Source: CALJGI01 sp047618115
Lineage (GTDB): Bacteria > Pseudomonadota > Gammaproteobacteria > Pseudomonadales > Halieaceae
Length of the DNA: 12,415 nt
NCBI GenBank assembly: GCA_047618115.1
Contig: JBLHKV010000099.1
Coordinates: forward strand, 1 to 12,415
Direction: 5' to 3'
The notes beneath the pieces were generated by a model. It worked only from the letters and a program-made list of their open reading frames with translations, searched no databases and was not told where the DNA came from. The translations under genes and the position numbers were made by a program. This document shows positions 1 through 6,511 of the stretch, in pieces (the first letter of the stretch is position 1; every line of letters starts with the position of its first letter).

Positions 1-6
1 CTGCAT

Positions 7-15
7 CCTCCCCTT
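7..15 (-). promoter_or_regulatory. Shine-Dalgarno of a leftward gene starting at the window edge
   Basis: On the minus strand the sequence AAGGGGAGG is a strong ribosome binding site. An ATG lies immediately after it (6-4), with no spacing, so the true start is more likely a few bases beyond the left edge. It lies about 45 nt downstream of the sigma-32 promoter at 60-90 and on the same strand as hrcA. By known gene order around hrcA the gene is probably grpE or another DnaK-system gene, but no coding sequence is visible to prove it. Confidence 0.5.
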
Positions 16-27
16 GTACATTTTCAC

Positions 28-40
28 CGGGGCCGCCCCG
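28..40 (-). other. GC-rich inverted repeat in heat-shock leader
   Basis: CGGGGC and GCCCCG flank a single base. In the leftward transcript this gives a five-pair GC stem with a three-base loop, lying between the sigma-32 start site and the Shine-Dalgarno. It could stabilise the 5' leader or affect ribosome access. No regulatory role is shown by the sequence alone. Confidence 0.4.
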
Positions 41-59
41 ATTTACGCTCAGTGCACGG

Positions 60-90
60 TATATGGGGCCCGCGGTGGCAAATTCAAGGG
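60..90 (-). promoter_or_regulatory. Sigma-32 (RpoH) heat-shock promoter
   Basis: On the minus strand CCCTTGAA (90-83) and CCCCATATA (68-60) are separated by 14 nt. These match the RpoH consensus (CTTGAA -35, CCCCATNT -10, about 13-15 nt apart) almost perfectly. Transcription would start near 52 and run left out of the window into the gene announced by the Shine-Dalgarno at 7-15. It lies downstream of hrcA, so that next gene has its own heat-shock promoter and does not depend only on read-through from hrcA. Confidence 0.85.
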
Positions 91-182
91 AACTTTTGGC
101 TATTTTAGTGGATTATTGAGAGAGTTAACGACGAACCAGCCGCAGCAGCCTGCAGCGAGCAGCCCAGGAAGACACCTTCACG

Positions 183-1238
183 CTACTGCGCCAGCGCAGC
201 GCCCAGCATTCTAGCGGTGAGGTCGACAATAGGGACGACCCGGTCATACGCCATCCGGGTGGGGCCAATAACACCCAAAACCCCAAGTGCCTCGCCCCCC
301 ATCTGGTAGGGCGCAGTCACGACAGAATAATCATTGAAGACTTCAAAACCGGCCTCCTGGCCGATAAATATCTGTACACCCTGCGCCTGCCCGGAGCGCT
401 CCAGCAGATGAAGAACATCCTTCTTGCGTTCAAAGGAATCGAATAAATCACGCAGCTTTTCTACCTCATCGTCCGTCGCGGCCCCCAGCACCTGGGATTC
501 ACCGGCGACCACGTACTCCTCGCCGCCCTCGGTTTCATCCAGCGCGGAAGCCGCCAGATCCAGGGACGCCTGCATATACCTGTCAATACTGAGACGGTCT
601 CGCTCCATCGCTTCAACGATCTCGCGTTTCACCAACTCGAGAGGGCGCCCAGCGTAGCGCTGATTAACGAAGCGAGTTGCCTCGCGCAATTCCTCCTCGG
701 TATAGGCGCGATTGGTATGGATGATCCGATTTTGCACCTCGCGCTCATTCATCACCAGAATCACCAGCACCCTATCCCCGGACAGCGGTAAAAATTCGAT
801 CTGGCGCAGCGCAACGGCGTCCTGTCTGGGCACAATAACGACTCCGGCGTGGGCGGTAACGCTGGCCAGTATGCCCGAGGCGGCCAGCACTAACTCCCGG
901 GCCGGCTTGTCGGGGTGTAACTCGGCCCGCACCGACGCCACCTGTTGTTCGCTCAGCGGTTGCACCTGCAGGAGGCTTTCCACGAAAAATTTATAGCCAA
1001 GATTGGTGGGAATCCGTCCCGCGGAAGTATGCGGAGAGGTAATGAATCCGCGATCTTCGAGGTCGGACATAATATTGCGAACGGTAGCGGCAGACACCGG
1101 CAGGCCGGCCTCCTCCAACAGGGTTTTGGACCCTATAGGCTGACCTTCACGAATATGGCGCTCAATTAAAGTTTTGAGTAAAAACTGAGCGCGATCTGAT
1201 ACTGGCTTGTGTTGCATATAACCCAAGTCTATCATCAC
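183..1238 (-). CDS. hrcA: Heat-inducible transcription repressor HrcA
   Basis: HrcA represses heat-shock chaperone genes by binding CIRCE operators, with GroEL modulating its activity. The 351-residue protein has the family's usual length and layout. An N-terminal winged helix includes the recognition region ATVRNIMSDLEDRGFI (about residues 51-66), followed by the hallmark SPHTSAGRIPT (68-78) and GYKFFVE. A GAF-like sensor region and a dimerising insert fill the rest. The longest start is GTG at 1238, with ATG alternatives at 1235 and 1217. The last, giving MQHKPVSDRAQFLLK, resembles typical HrcA N-termini, so the true start is unsettled. The gene diverges from recN by only 8 nt and runs toward a sigma-32 promoter at 60-90. 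No clear CIRCE element is visible in the window, so its targets are probably elsewhere. Confidence 0.95.
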   Translation of the reverse strand: MMIDLGYMQHKPVSDRAQFLLKTLIERHIREGQPIGSKTLLEEAGLPVSAATVRNIMSDLEDRGFITSPHTSAGRIPTNLGYKFFVESLLQVQPLSEQQVASVRAELHPDKPARELVLAASGILASVTAHAGVVIVPRQDAVALRQIEFLPLSGDRVLVILVMNEREVQNRIIHTNRAYTEEELREATRFVNQRYAGRPLELVKREIVEAMERDRLSIDRYMQASLDLAASALDETEGGEEYVVAGESQVLGAATDDEVEKLRDLFDSFERKKDVLHLLERSGQAQGVQIFIGQEAGFEVFNDYSVVTAPYQMGGEALGVLGVIGPTRMAYDRVVPIVDLTARMLGAALAQ

Positions 1239-1246
1239 TCACAATC

Positions 1247-2917
1247 ATGCTCACCCATCTAAGTATTCAAAATTTCACCCTGGTCGATAATCTCGATATC
1301 GAATTCGAGAACGGCATGACGGTGATTACCGGCGAAACCGGCGCTGGCAAGTCCATCATGCTGGATGCGCTAGGGCTTTGCCTTGGCGACAGGGCCGACC
1401 CGAAAACCGTGCGCACCGGTGCGCAACGGGCCGATATCTGTGCCAGCTTTGACGTGCGTACTATCCCCGCCGCCCAACGCTGGCTGCAACAGCGAGACCT
1501 CTACCTGGACGACGAACCCGGCGAGTGCCTGCTACGTCGCGTCATCACCGCCGAGGGCCGCAGCCGCGCCTATATAAATGGCCAGAACGTAACGCTGCCG
1601 GAAGCCTCGAAGCTCGGTGAGCTGCTTATCGACATCCACAGCCAGCACGCCCATCAGTCGCTGCTGCGCAGAGAGACTCAACGTGGCTTGCTGGATGCAT
1701 TTGCCGGTCTGGAAACCAAGACCTCACAGCTGGCAGAACACGCCGAGCAGTGGCAGCAATTGAACCACATTATCCGTGAACTGGAAGCCGCCCGGGACGA
1801 GCGCGGCGCCAGAGTCCAGCTGCTGAGTTATCAGGTTGGCGAACTCGATGAACTCAACCTGCAAGCCGACGAGCTCCCCGGCCTGGAGCAATCTCAGAAG
1901 CAACTGGCCAATGCCGAGGATATTCTCAGCGCCAGCCAACAGGCACTGGAACTGATAGAAGACGACGACGGCGGTCTCGATAAGCTACGTCGTGCATTGG
2001 CGCTCGCCAGGCAGGACCAGAGTGGCGGCCAGCCTATTGCGAATGTCATCGAGGCGCTGGAAAGCGCATGCATACAGGCCGACGAAGCCAGACTCGAACT
2101 TCAATCACACATCGATACCGTCGAAATCGATCCGGAAAAGCTGCTAGAAGTTGAATCCCGCCTCGATCTTATCTACGAAACTGCGAGAAAACACCGGGTA
2201 CAAGCACCGCAGCTCGCCGCATTGCACCAGGGTCTGGCCGAAGAGCTAGCGGGACTAGCCGGCAGCGATGAGGAAGTCGAAACCTTAAAAGCACAACGCG
2301 AACAGCGCCGAACGGACTACGATCTATTAGCGAAAGCCGTCTCCAAAAAACGCCAAACCGCCGCTAAAAAACTAACCGCTGCGGTGGAAACCCAGCTGGC
2401 TGAACTCGCTATGGAGCAATGCAAGTTCGCGATTGAACTCGAGGCGAGAGAGCCCACTATCCCGCACCCCCAGGGTATGGAGGTCGTCGAGTTTCGAATT
2501 GCCACCAACCCGGGTGCCAAGCCCCAAACACTGGGAAAAATTGCCTCAGGGGGCGAGTTGTCGCGCATCTCGCTGGCCATACAAGTCGTCACGGCAAAGA
2601 CCATAGCGATCCCCAGCATGGTATTCGACGAAGTGGATGTCGGTATCGGCGGCGCGGTGGCAGAAGTCGTCGGTAAACTATTGCGCGCTCTGGGCGAGCG
2701 CAGCCAGGTACTCTGCGTTACGCACCTGGCGCAGGTGGCGGCACAGGGTAACCATCACCTGGTTGTCACAAAAACGACAGAGAACAACGGCGCATCGGCG
2801 AAACTCTCCCGGGTCGAGGAATCACAGAAGGTAGAGGAAATTGCCCGCATGTTGGGCGGCGTCAAGATAACAGACCAGTCCCGTGCCCACGCCGAGGAAA
2901 TGCTGAGCTCGGTCTAG
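1247..2917 (+). CDS. recN: DNA repair ATPase RecN
   Basis: RecN is an SMC-like cytoplasmic ATPase that acts in double-strand break repair by recombination. The 556-residue protein is full length. It has Walker A GETGAGKS at residues 29-36, a helical coiled-coil middle (roughly 155-390), the ABC signature ASGGELSRISLAI near 433-445, Walker B VFDEVDVGIGG near 459-469, and the switch histidine in THLAQVA near 492-498. The ATG at 1247 gives the standard MLTHLSIQNF start. Upstream Shine-Dalgarno complementarity is weak. Because hrcA begins 8 nt away, the promoter must lie within hrcA codons. Candidates are TTGTGT/TATCAT (1207-1212 and 1230-1235), which would leave a leader of about 5 nt, or TTGAGT/GATACT (1174-1203). 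I saw no CTGT-N8-ACAG LexA box, although recN is SOS-induced in many relatives. It converges on the DUF885 gene with an 17-nt gap. Confidence 0.97.
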   Translation: MLTHLSIQNFTLVDNLDIEFENGMTVITGETGAGKSIMLDALGLCLGDRADPKTVRTGAQRADICASFDVRTIPAAQRWLQQRDLYLDDEPGECLLRRVITAEGRSRAYINGQNVTLPEASKLGELLIDIHSQHAHQSLLRRETQRGLLDAFAGLETKTSQLAEHAEQWQQLNHIIRELEAARDERGARVQLLSYQVGELDELNLQADELPGLEQSQKQLANAEDILSASQQALELIEDDDGGLDKLRRALALARQDQSGGQPIANVIEALESACIQADEARLELQSHIDTVEIDPEKLLEVESRLDLIYETARKHRVQAPQLAALHQGLAEELAGLAGSDEEVETLKAQREQRRTDYDLLAKAVSKKRQTAAKKLTAAVETQLAELAMEQCKFAIELEAREPTIPHPQGMEVVEFRIATNPGAKPQTLGKIASGGELSRISLAIQVVTAKTIAIPSMVFDEVDVGIGGAVAEVVGKLLRALGERSQVLCVTHLAQVAAQGNHHLVVTKTTENNGASAKLSRVEESQKVEEIARMLGGVKITDQSRAHAEEMLSSV

Positions 2918-2934
2918 CGACTGGGAAATGGCCG

Positions 2935-4722
2935 TCAGCCGCGCTTACTTTCTATCCATCGATCGATCTTGCTACCGAGCACATCCATCGGCAGCGCACC
3001 ATCGATAAGCACCTCTCTGTGAAACGCCTTCAAATCAAAGTTATCACCTAGAACCGCCTCAGCCCGCTGTCGCATCTGACGGATCTCGCGTTGCCCGATT
3101 TTATAAGACAGCGCCTGCCCTGGGCGGGAGATATACCTCTCGACCTCTGACTCGATCTTGGTCCCGGCCATCGATGAATTGGTGCTCATGTATTCGATAG
3201 CTTGATTGCGAGTCCAACCGTAATAGTGGATGCCGGTGTCGACCACCAGACGCATAGCGCGGAACAGCTGCGCATCGAGAGCGCCGTAGTACATATAAGG
3301 ATCTGTGAACAGCCCAAGCTCCTTTCCAGTGGTTTCGACGTACAGAGCCCACCCTTCAGAGTATGCGGTGTAGCCCCCGAAGCGCCGAAACGCTGGCAAG
3401 CCCTGCAGCTCGCGTTGAATAGACCCCGCAAAGTGATGGCCAGGCTCGGCCTCGTGCAGATAAAGCGTTTCGACGCGATATTTTGGTGCAGCCTTCAGAT
3501 CGTAGGTATTGATATAAAACACGCCGGGCTTGGAACCATCGGGCGACGCGCGACGGTAGGACGCTCCGCTGGCGGTGCGATTGCGAAAGCTCTCGACCGG
3601 CCGTATCTCAAAACCGGCTTTGGGGAAAATATCGAAAGCTTTAGGCAACAGCTTGCCAACTTCTTCGCGCTTCGCTTCATATGCTGCAAATAGCTCAGCT
3701 TCGCTGTCGAAATAGAATTGCTCGTCCGCTTGTAAGAAACTGAAAAATTCATGGAGGCCACCATCAAAACCAACTTTGGTCATCACTTGCTGCATCTGGT
3801 TATGCAGCCGCTTAACTTCGGATAGCCCGAACTGATGAATTTCCTCCACTGTGAGGTCCGTGGTCGTGTGGCGTTTCACGTGGTAGTTATACCAGGCCTT
3901 GCCATCGGGGAGGTCCAGCATGCCGACCGTTTCGCGACATTTAGGCTGATACTCATCGCGTAGGTAATCCCGCATCCGCTTGTAGGCAGGCATAACCGAC
4001 TCACTCAACAACTCGCGATACTCCAGGGTGAGCCGCTCGCGCTCGGGCTGAGAGATAGAGTCTGGCATGTCGGTGATCGACTTCCAGAGTGGACTATCCT
4101 CAACGTTTTCCACCACAAAACCATCGTACTGATCTACCACCTTCTTCATAATGATGGTCGGTTGGCTATAGCCCCTGTCGATCCCGAGCTTCATATTGGC
4201 GATCTGGGTATCGGTCGATATCACGAGGCGTCCAAGACGGTTGAACCAATCCTCGTAGTGCTGGACTGTGCTGAAGGGTTGATAGGAACTGCCCGACCCC
4301 AGCCGCATAAATCGGTTGTGGTCGTTATACTGGTCGACAGGCATGAGCCAGTCGGGAAAACGGAAACTGTCGAGGTACTGCTGCTGGCTACGCACAAAAA
4401 TATCGTAGCTGAGCAAGTCTTGCCCCGACAGCTCATCCCGGTTGATATTACCGATCTCTGCCAAGTGGCGTGTGGTACGTGATTTATCCTCGGTGCGGAA
4501 TTCAGCACTATCGTAATTGGGATACTGGTCGTTGTAACGCAAGTCACCCAGCGACGTAGCCATCGTGGGATAAACCTGAAGATTCTCCTCCCAGTAGCTC
4601 GCAAAAAATTCGGACAGCCGACTGCTGCCAGCCGCAAGAGTGGACACCGCCTCTGGGCTGAGTTGAGTGCTGTTGCATGCAACCAGCAGCGCAACCAGCA
4701 GATATGTTTTGAGCGAACGCAT
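2935..4722 (-). CDS. DUF885 family lipoprotein, putative metallopeptidase
   Basis: This is a DUF885 (PF05960) protein, a family of about 550-620 residues annotated as putative zinc peptidases with no well-settled substrate. The start chosen is ATG at 4722, preceded by GAGG at suitable spacing. A TTG two codons upstream would extend the frame but has no better site. The N-terminus MRSLKTYLLVALLVAC is a lipoprotein signal with lipobox LVAC and Cys16. The following Asn suggests outer-membrane rather than inner-membrane retention. Family motifs are YLHEAEPGHHFAG (HExxPGHH, about residues 423-430) and, about 25 residues later, EGWALYVE, which together look like a metal site. The final segment PGQALSYKIGQREIRQMR is also characteristic. 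It converges with recN and has no obvious operon partner. Hydrolysis of periplasmic peptides is an inference. Confidence 0.9.
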   Translation of the reverse strand: MRSLKTYLLVALLVACNSTQLSPEAVSTLAAGSSRLSEFFASYWEENLQVYPTMATSLGDLRYNDQYPNYDSAEFRTEDKSRTTRHLAEIGNINRDELSGQDLLSYDIFVRSQQQYLDSFRFPDWLMPVDQYNDHNRFMRLGSGSSYQPFSTVQHYEDWFNRLGRLVISTDTQIANMKLGIDRGYSQPTIIMKKVVDQYDGFVVENVEDSPLWKSITDMPDSISQPERERLTLEYRELLSESVMPAYKRMRDYLRDEYQPKCRETVGMLDLPDGKAWYNYHVKRHTTTDLTVEEIHQFGLSEVKRLHNQMQQVMTKVGFDGGLHEFFSFLQADEQFYFDSEAELFAAYEAKREEVGKLLPKAFDIFPKAGFEIRPVESFRNRTASGASYRRASPDGSKPGVFYINTYDLKAAPKYRVETLYLHEAEPGHHFAGSIQRELQGLPAFRRFGGYTAYSEGWALYVETTGKELGLFTDPYMYYGALDAQLFRAMRLVVDTGIHYYGWTRNQAIEYMSTNSSMAGTKIESEVERYISRPGQALSYKIGQREIRQMRQRAEAVLGDNFDLKAFHREVLIDGALPMDVLGSKIDRWIESKRG

Positions 4723-4807
4723 GATCAACCTCGACTAATTAAGGTCGTGATCGTAGCACGGTCTATTTTGTGGTTTTCAAAAAAGAGATGGAACGAGTGT
4801 GGAAGAC

Positions 4808-4819
4808 GCCCAGCGGGGC
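4808..4819 (-). terminator. Weak hairpin just after fur
   Basis: GCCC and GGGC flank a four-base loop immediately after the fur stop codon. The leftward transcript lacks a good U-run after the stem (GUCUUCC follows), so this is at best a weak intrinsic terminator. Confidence 0.25.
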
Positions 4820-5232
4820 TATTCCTTTTTTTTGACGTACAGAACCAGCGAGTGATCCACCAATTCGTAACCTTTTTCCTCGGCTAACTCGTGCTGACGT
4901 TTCTCAATGATGGGGTCAACAAACTCGATAACATCACCGGTTTCCATACAAACCATATGATCGTGATGTTCGCCCGTGGCCAGCTCAAATACGGAGTGGC
5001 CGGTCTCAAAGTGATGGCGCACCACCATACCCGCCGTCTCAAATTGCGTAAGCACCCGGTAAACCGTGGCCAGACCCACGTCCTCATCGGCCTCTAAAAG
5101 CGCTTTGTATACGTCTTCCGCGCTCATATGTTGCGCGGAGGTATCGCTGTTTTCGAGTATTTGCAGGATTTTGACGCGGGGCAGCGTGACTTTGAGCCCC
5201 GCCTTGCGTAATTCCTGCTTGCCAAGCGACAT
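4819..5232 (-). CDS. fur: Ferric uptake regulator Fur
   Basis: Fur is a dimeric iron-dependent repressor that controls iron uptake genes. The 137-residue protein is the usual length. The N-terminus ELRKAGLKVTLPRVKIL and the winged-helix segment VGLATVYRVLTQFETAGMVVRH (about 52-73) are diagnostic. The metal-binding region has FEL (82-84), HHDH (89-92) and Cys95. The second Cys of the enterobacterial CxxC zinc site is absent (CMET), as in pseudomonad Fur. The C-terminus ends LYVKKKE and is encoded over an A8 run (4826-4833), a possible slippage site affecting only the last few residues. The gene diverges from bamE across 86 nt and is followed by the convergent end of no other gene for about 95 nt. 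I see no convincing Fur box upstream, so autoregulation cannot be claimed. Confidence 0.97.
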   Translation of the reverse strand: MSLGKQELRKAGLKVTLPRVKILQILENSDTSAQHMSAEDVYKALLEADEDVGLATVYRVLTQFETAGMVVRHHFETGHSVFELATGEHHDHMVCMETGDVIEFVDPIIEKRQHELAEEKGYELVDHSLVLYVKKKE

Positions 5233-5254
5233 GTAAAAAGGTTCCCGTGGTAGT

Positions 5255-5283
5255 TTCAGCAGCGCGAATAATTGGGGTATGAT
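5255..5283 (+). promoter_or_regulatory. Candidate bamE promoter
   Basis: TATGAT (5278-5283) matches the -10 consensus at five of six positions. A weak TTCAGC (5255-5260) sits 17 nt upstream as the -35. Transcription would start near 5290, leaving about 29 nt of leader, with GGAAG shortly before the bamE ATG at 5319. The weak -35 keeps confidence moderate. Confidence 0.45.
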
Positions 5284-5318
5284 GCCACCGCTGAGAATGA
5301 AGTGGAAGCTAAACCCCT

Positions 5319-5657
5319 ATGAAAACGCTGTTACTGTGTTGCGCACTAAGCCTGATTACCGGCTGTGGCTACGTGTCATTTTTCCCCGGTGTCTACCGCA
5401 TAGATGTCGAGCAGGGTAATTTGATCAATCAGGAGATGGTTGACCAACTAAAGCCAGGCATGACCACTCGCCAGGTACAGTTCATCCTCGGCACACCCCT
5501 GCTCAAAGACAGTTTCAACCAGAACCGCTGGGACTACCGCTATACCATCAAAAACGGCACCGATATTCGCGACCAACGGCGACTGACGGTGTTCTTCGAA
5601 AATGAAATGCTGACTCACTTTTCCAGCAACTATAAGCCTGGAGCTGGCGAGAGCTAA
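5319..5657 (+). CDS. bamE: Outer membrane assembly lipoprotein BamE (SmpA/OmlA)
   Basis: BamE is a small lipoprotein of the BAM complex, which folds beta-barrel proteins into the outer membrane. It stabilises BamA-BamD contacts and binds phosphatidylglycerol. The 112-residue product has a lipoprotein signal MKTLLLCCALSLITGC with lipobox ITGC and lipidated Cys16. It then carries the family motifs YRIDVEQGN (26-34) and LKPGMTTRQVQFILGTPL (44-61), followed by the NRWDY strand (69-73). The ATG at 5319 is supported by GGAAG about 10 nt upstream. Fur lies divergently upstream, and rnfH/ratA converge on it downstream, the conserved arrangement known from Pseudomonas, where the gene is called omlA. 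Confidence 0.96.
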   Translation: MKTLLLCCALSLITGCGYVSFFPGVYRIDVEQGNLINQEMVDQLKPGMTTRQVQFILGTPLLKDSFNQNRWDYRYTIKNGTDIRDQRRLTVFFENEMLTHFSSNYKPGAGES

Positions 5658-5748
5658 ACACGCTGTGAATACAGTTAAGGTATTACGCACGCCGGTCTCT
5701 ATCCAGTAAGGCCTTCTAGGACACGCCGTGCCGAAGCTCCGACAGGCT

Positions 5749-6063
5749 TTATCCGTTAGAAGCCTTTGCAGCCTTGGTCTTGGCGGCCCGCTCCTTGCGA
5801 TTTTCTTTGGGGTCGATAAGCAGAGGTCTGTATATCTCGACGCGCTCACCGGCCTTCATAATATAGTGTGAGGGTTTAACCGCCTTACCAAAAATGCCCA
5901 TCTTAGACCCGTCGATATCGATCTCTGGAAAGGTCTTGGTAATCCCCGACTGTTGTGCAGCTTCCAGCGCCGTGGTGCCCTCGGCGACCTCCAGCGCGAT
6001 AATTTGTTGCTTGTCGGGTAACGCGTAGGCGACCTCTACAGTAATCATTTTGTGCTCGCTCAT
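5749..6063 (-). CDS. rnfH: RnfH family ubiquitin-like protein (RatB)
   Basis: This small beta-grasp (ubiquitin-fold) protein has no firmly settled function. It is called RnfH from a link to the Rnf complex or RatB from its place next to ratA. The 104-residue sequence shows the family pattern: VAYALPDKQ (11-19), SGITKTFPEIDI (39-50), MGIFGKAVKP (55-64), and GERVEIYRPLLIDPKE (72-87). The tail is short and rich in Lys and Ala. The start ATG is at 6063, 5 nt after the ratA stop. Its Shine-Dalgarno GGAG overlaps the last ratA codons, so the two genes are probably translationally coupled. It converges with bamE across 91 nt with no clear terminator. Confidence 0.93.
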   Translation of the reverse strand: MSEHKMITVEVAYALPDKQQIIALEVAEGTTALEAAQQSGITKTFPEIDIDGSKMGIFGKAVKPSHYIMKAGERVEIYRPLLIDPKENRKERAAKTKAAKASNG

Positions 6064-6068
6064 AGTGA

Positions 6069-6500
6069 TTACTCCAATACCAGTCTGGCTCGTCTACTCA
6101 CGGCATCGACTAAATTCCCCGCGACTGAATCGAACAATCTGGCGGCGGCAACGCCCAAGATGCGATTGGAGACGGTGAAATCCATATCGAGGCTCACCTT
6201 GCACGCAGTGTCACCGAGCTCCTGAAAAGTCCAGCGGCCACTGAAATCCTCGAAAGGTCCATCGAGAAGCTCCATCGTGATACTACTGAATTCTACCAGG
6301 TGGTTTCGCGTCGTAAAACTGCCTTTGATAGCCCCTCGGGCCAGATCGAGCCTTGCCTCAATGACATGGGTATCACGGCGCAGAATGCGGGAGTTCACGC
6401 AGCCATCCATAAACTGAGGGTAAGCCTCTATATCATTGACCAAGGCATACACAGTGGGCGCGGCGTTTGGAAATAAAGCGTTGCGATGAATGCTTGTCAT
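6069..6500 (-). CDS. ratA: RatA family START/SRPBCC protein
   Basis: RatA belongs to the COQ10/polyketide-cyclase (SRPBCC) fold. In E. coli it is described as a toxin that blocks 70S ribosome association, while other work treats homologues as ubiquinone-binding COQ10-type proteins, so the role is not settled. The 143-residue product from ATG at 6500 matches the family: PTVYALVNDIEAYPQFMDGC (15-34, exactly the typical start of the fold), then GPFEDFSGRWTFQEL (81-95) and a C-terminal helix DSVAGNLVDAVSRRA. The frame stays open to 6584, but that extension overlaps the transporter gene and lacks homology to the family. It sits 11 nt after the transporter and 5 nt before rnfH, which suggests one transcript. 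Confidence 0.93.
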   Translation of the reverse strand: MTSIHRNALFPNAAPTVYALVNDIEAYPQFMDGCVNSRILRRDTHVIEARLDLARGAIKGSFTTRNHLVEFSSITMELLDGPFEDFSGRWTFQELGDTACKVSLDMDFTVSNRILGVAAARLFDSVAGNLVDAVSRRARLVLE

Positions 6501-6511
6501 AGATTTCGGAT

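Noticed and set aside
105..128. CIRCE-like inverted sequence near hrcA (TTAG ... GAGAGTTAA)
   Set aside because: Only the right arm is close to the consensus; the left arm matches poorly and the arm spacing is too short.
14..214. Plus-strand frame of 66 codons at the left edge
   Set aside because: It overlaps the sigma-32 promoter and the end of hrcA, has no recognisable motif and no ribosome site, and its composition looks like non-coding leader.
3202..3693. 163-codon plus-strand frame inside the DUF885 gene
   Set aside because: It is an antisense shadow of a well-supported gene, with no family motif and no upstream signals.
5663..5674. CTGT-gaat-ACAG after bamE as a LexA site or terminator
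   Set aside because: The gap is four bases instead of the eight of a LexA box, and the four-pair stem has no T-run, so neither role is supported.
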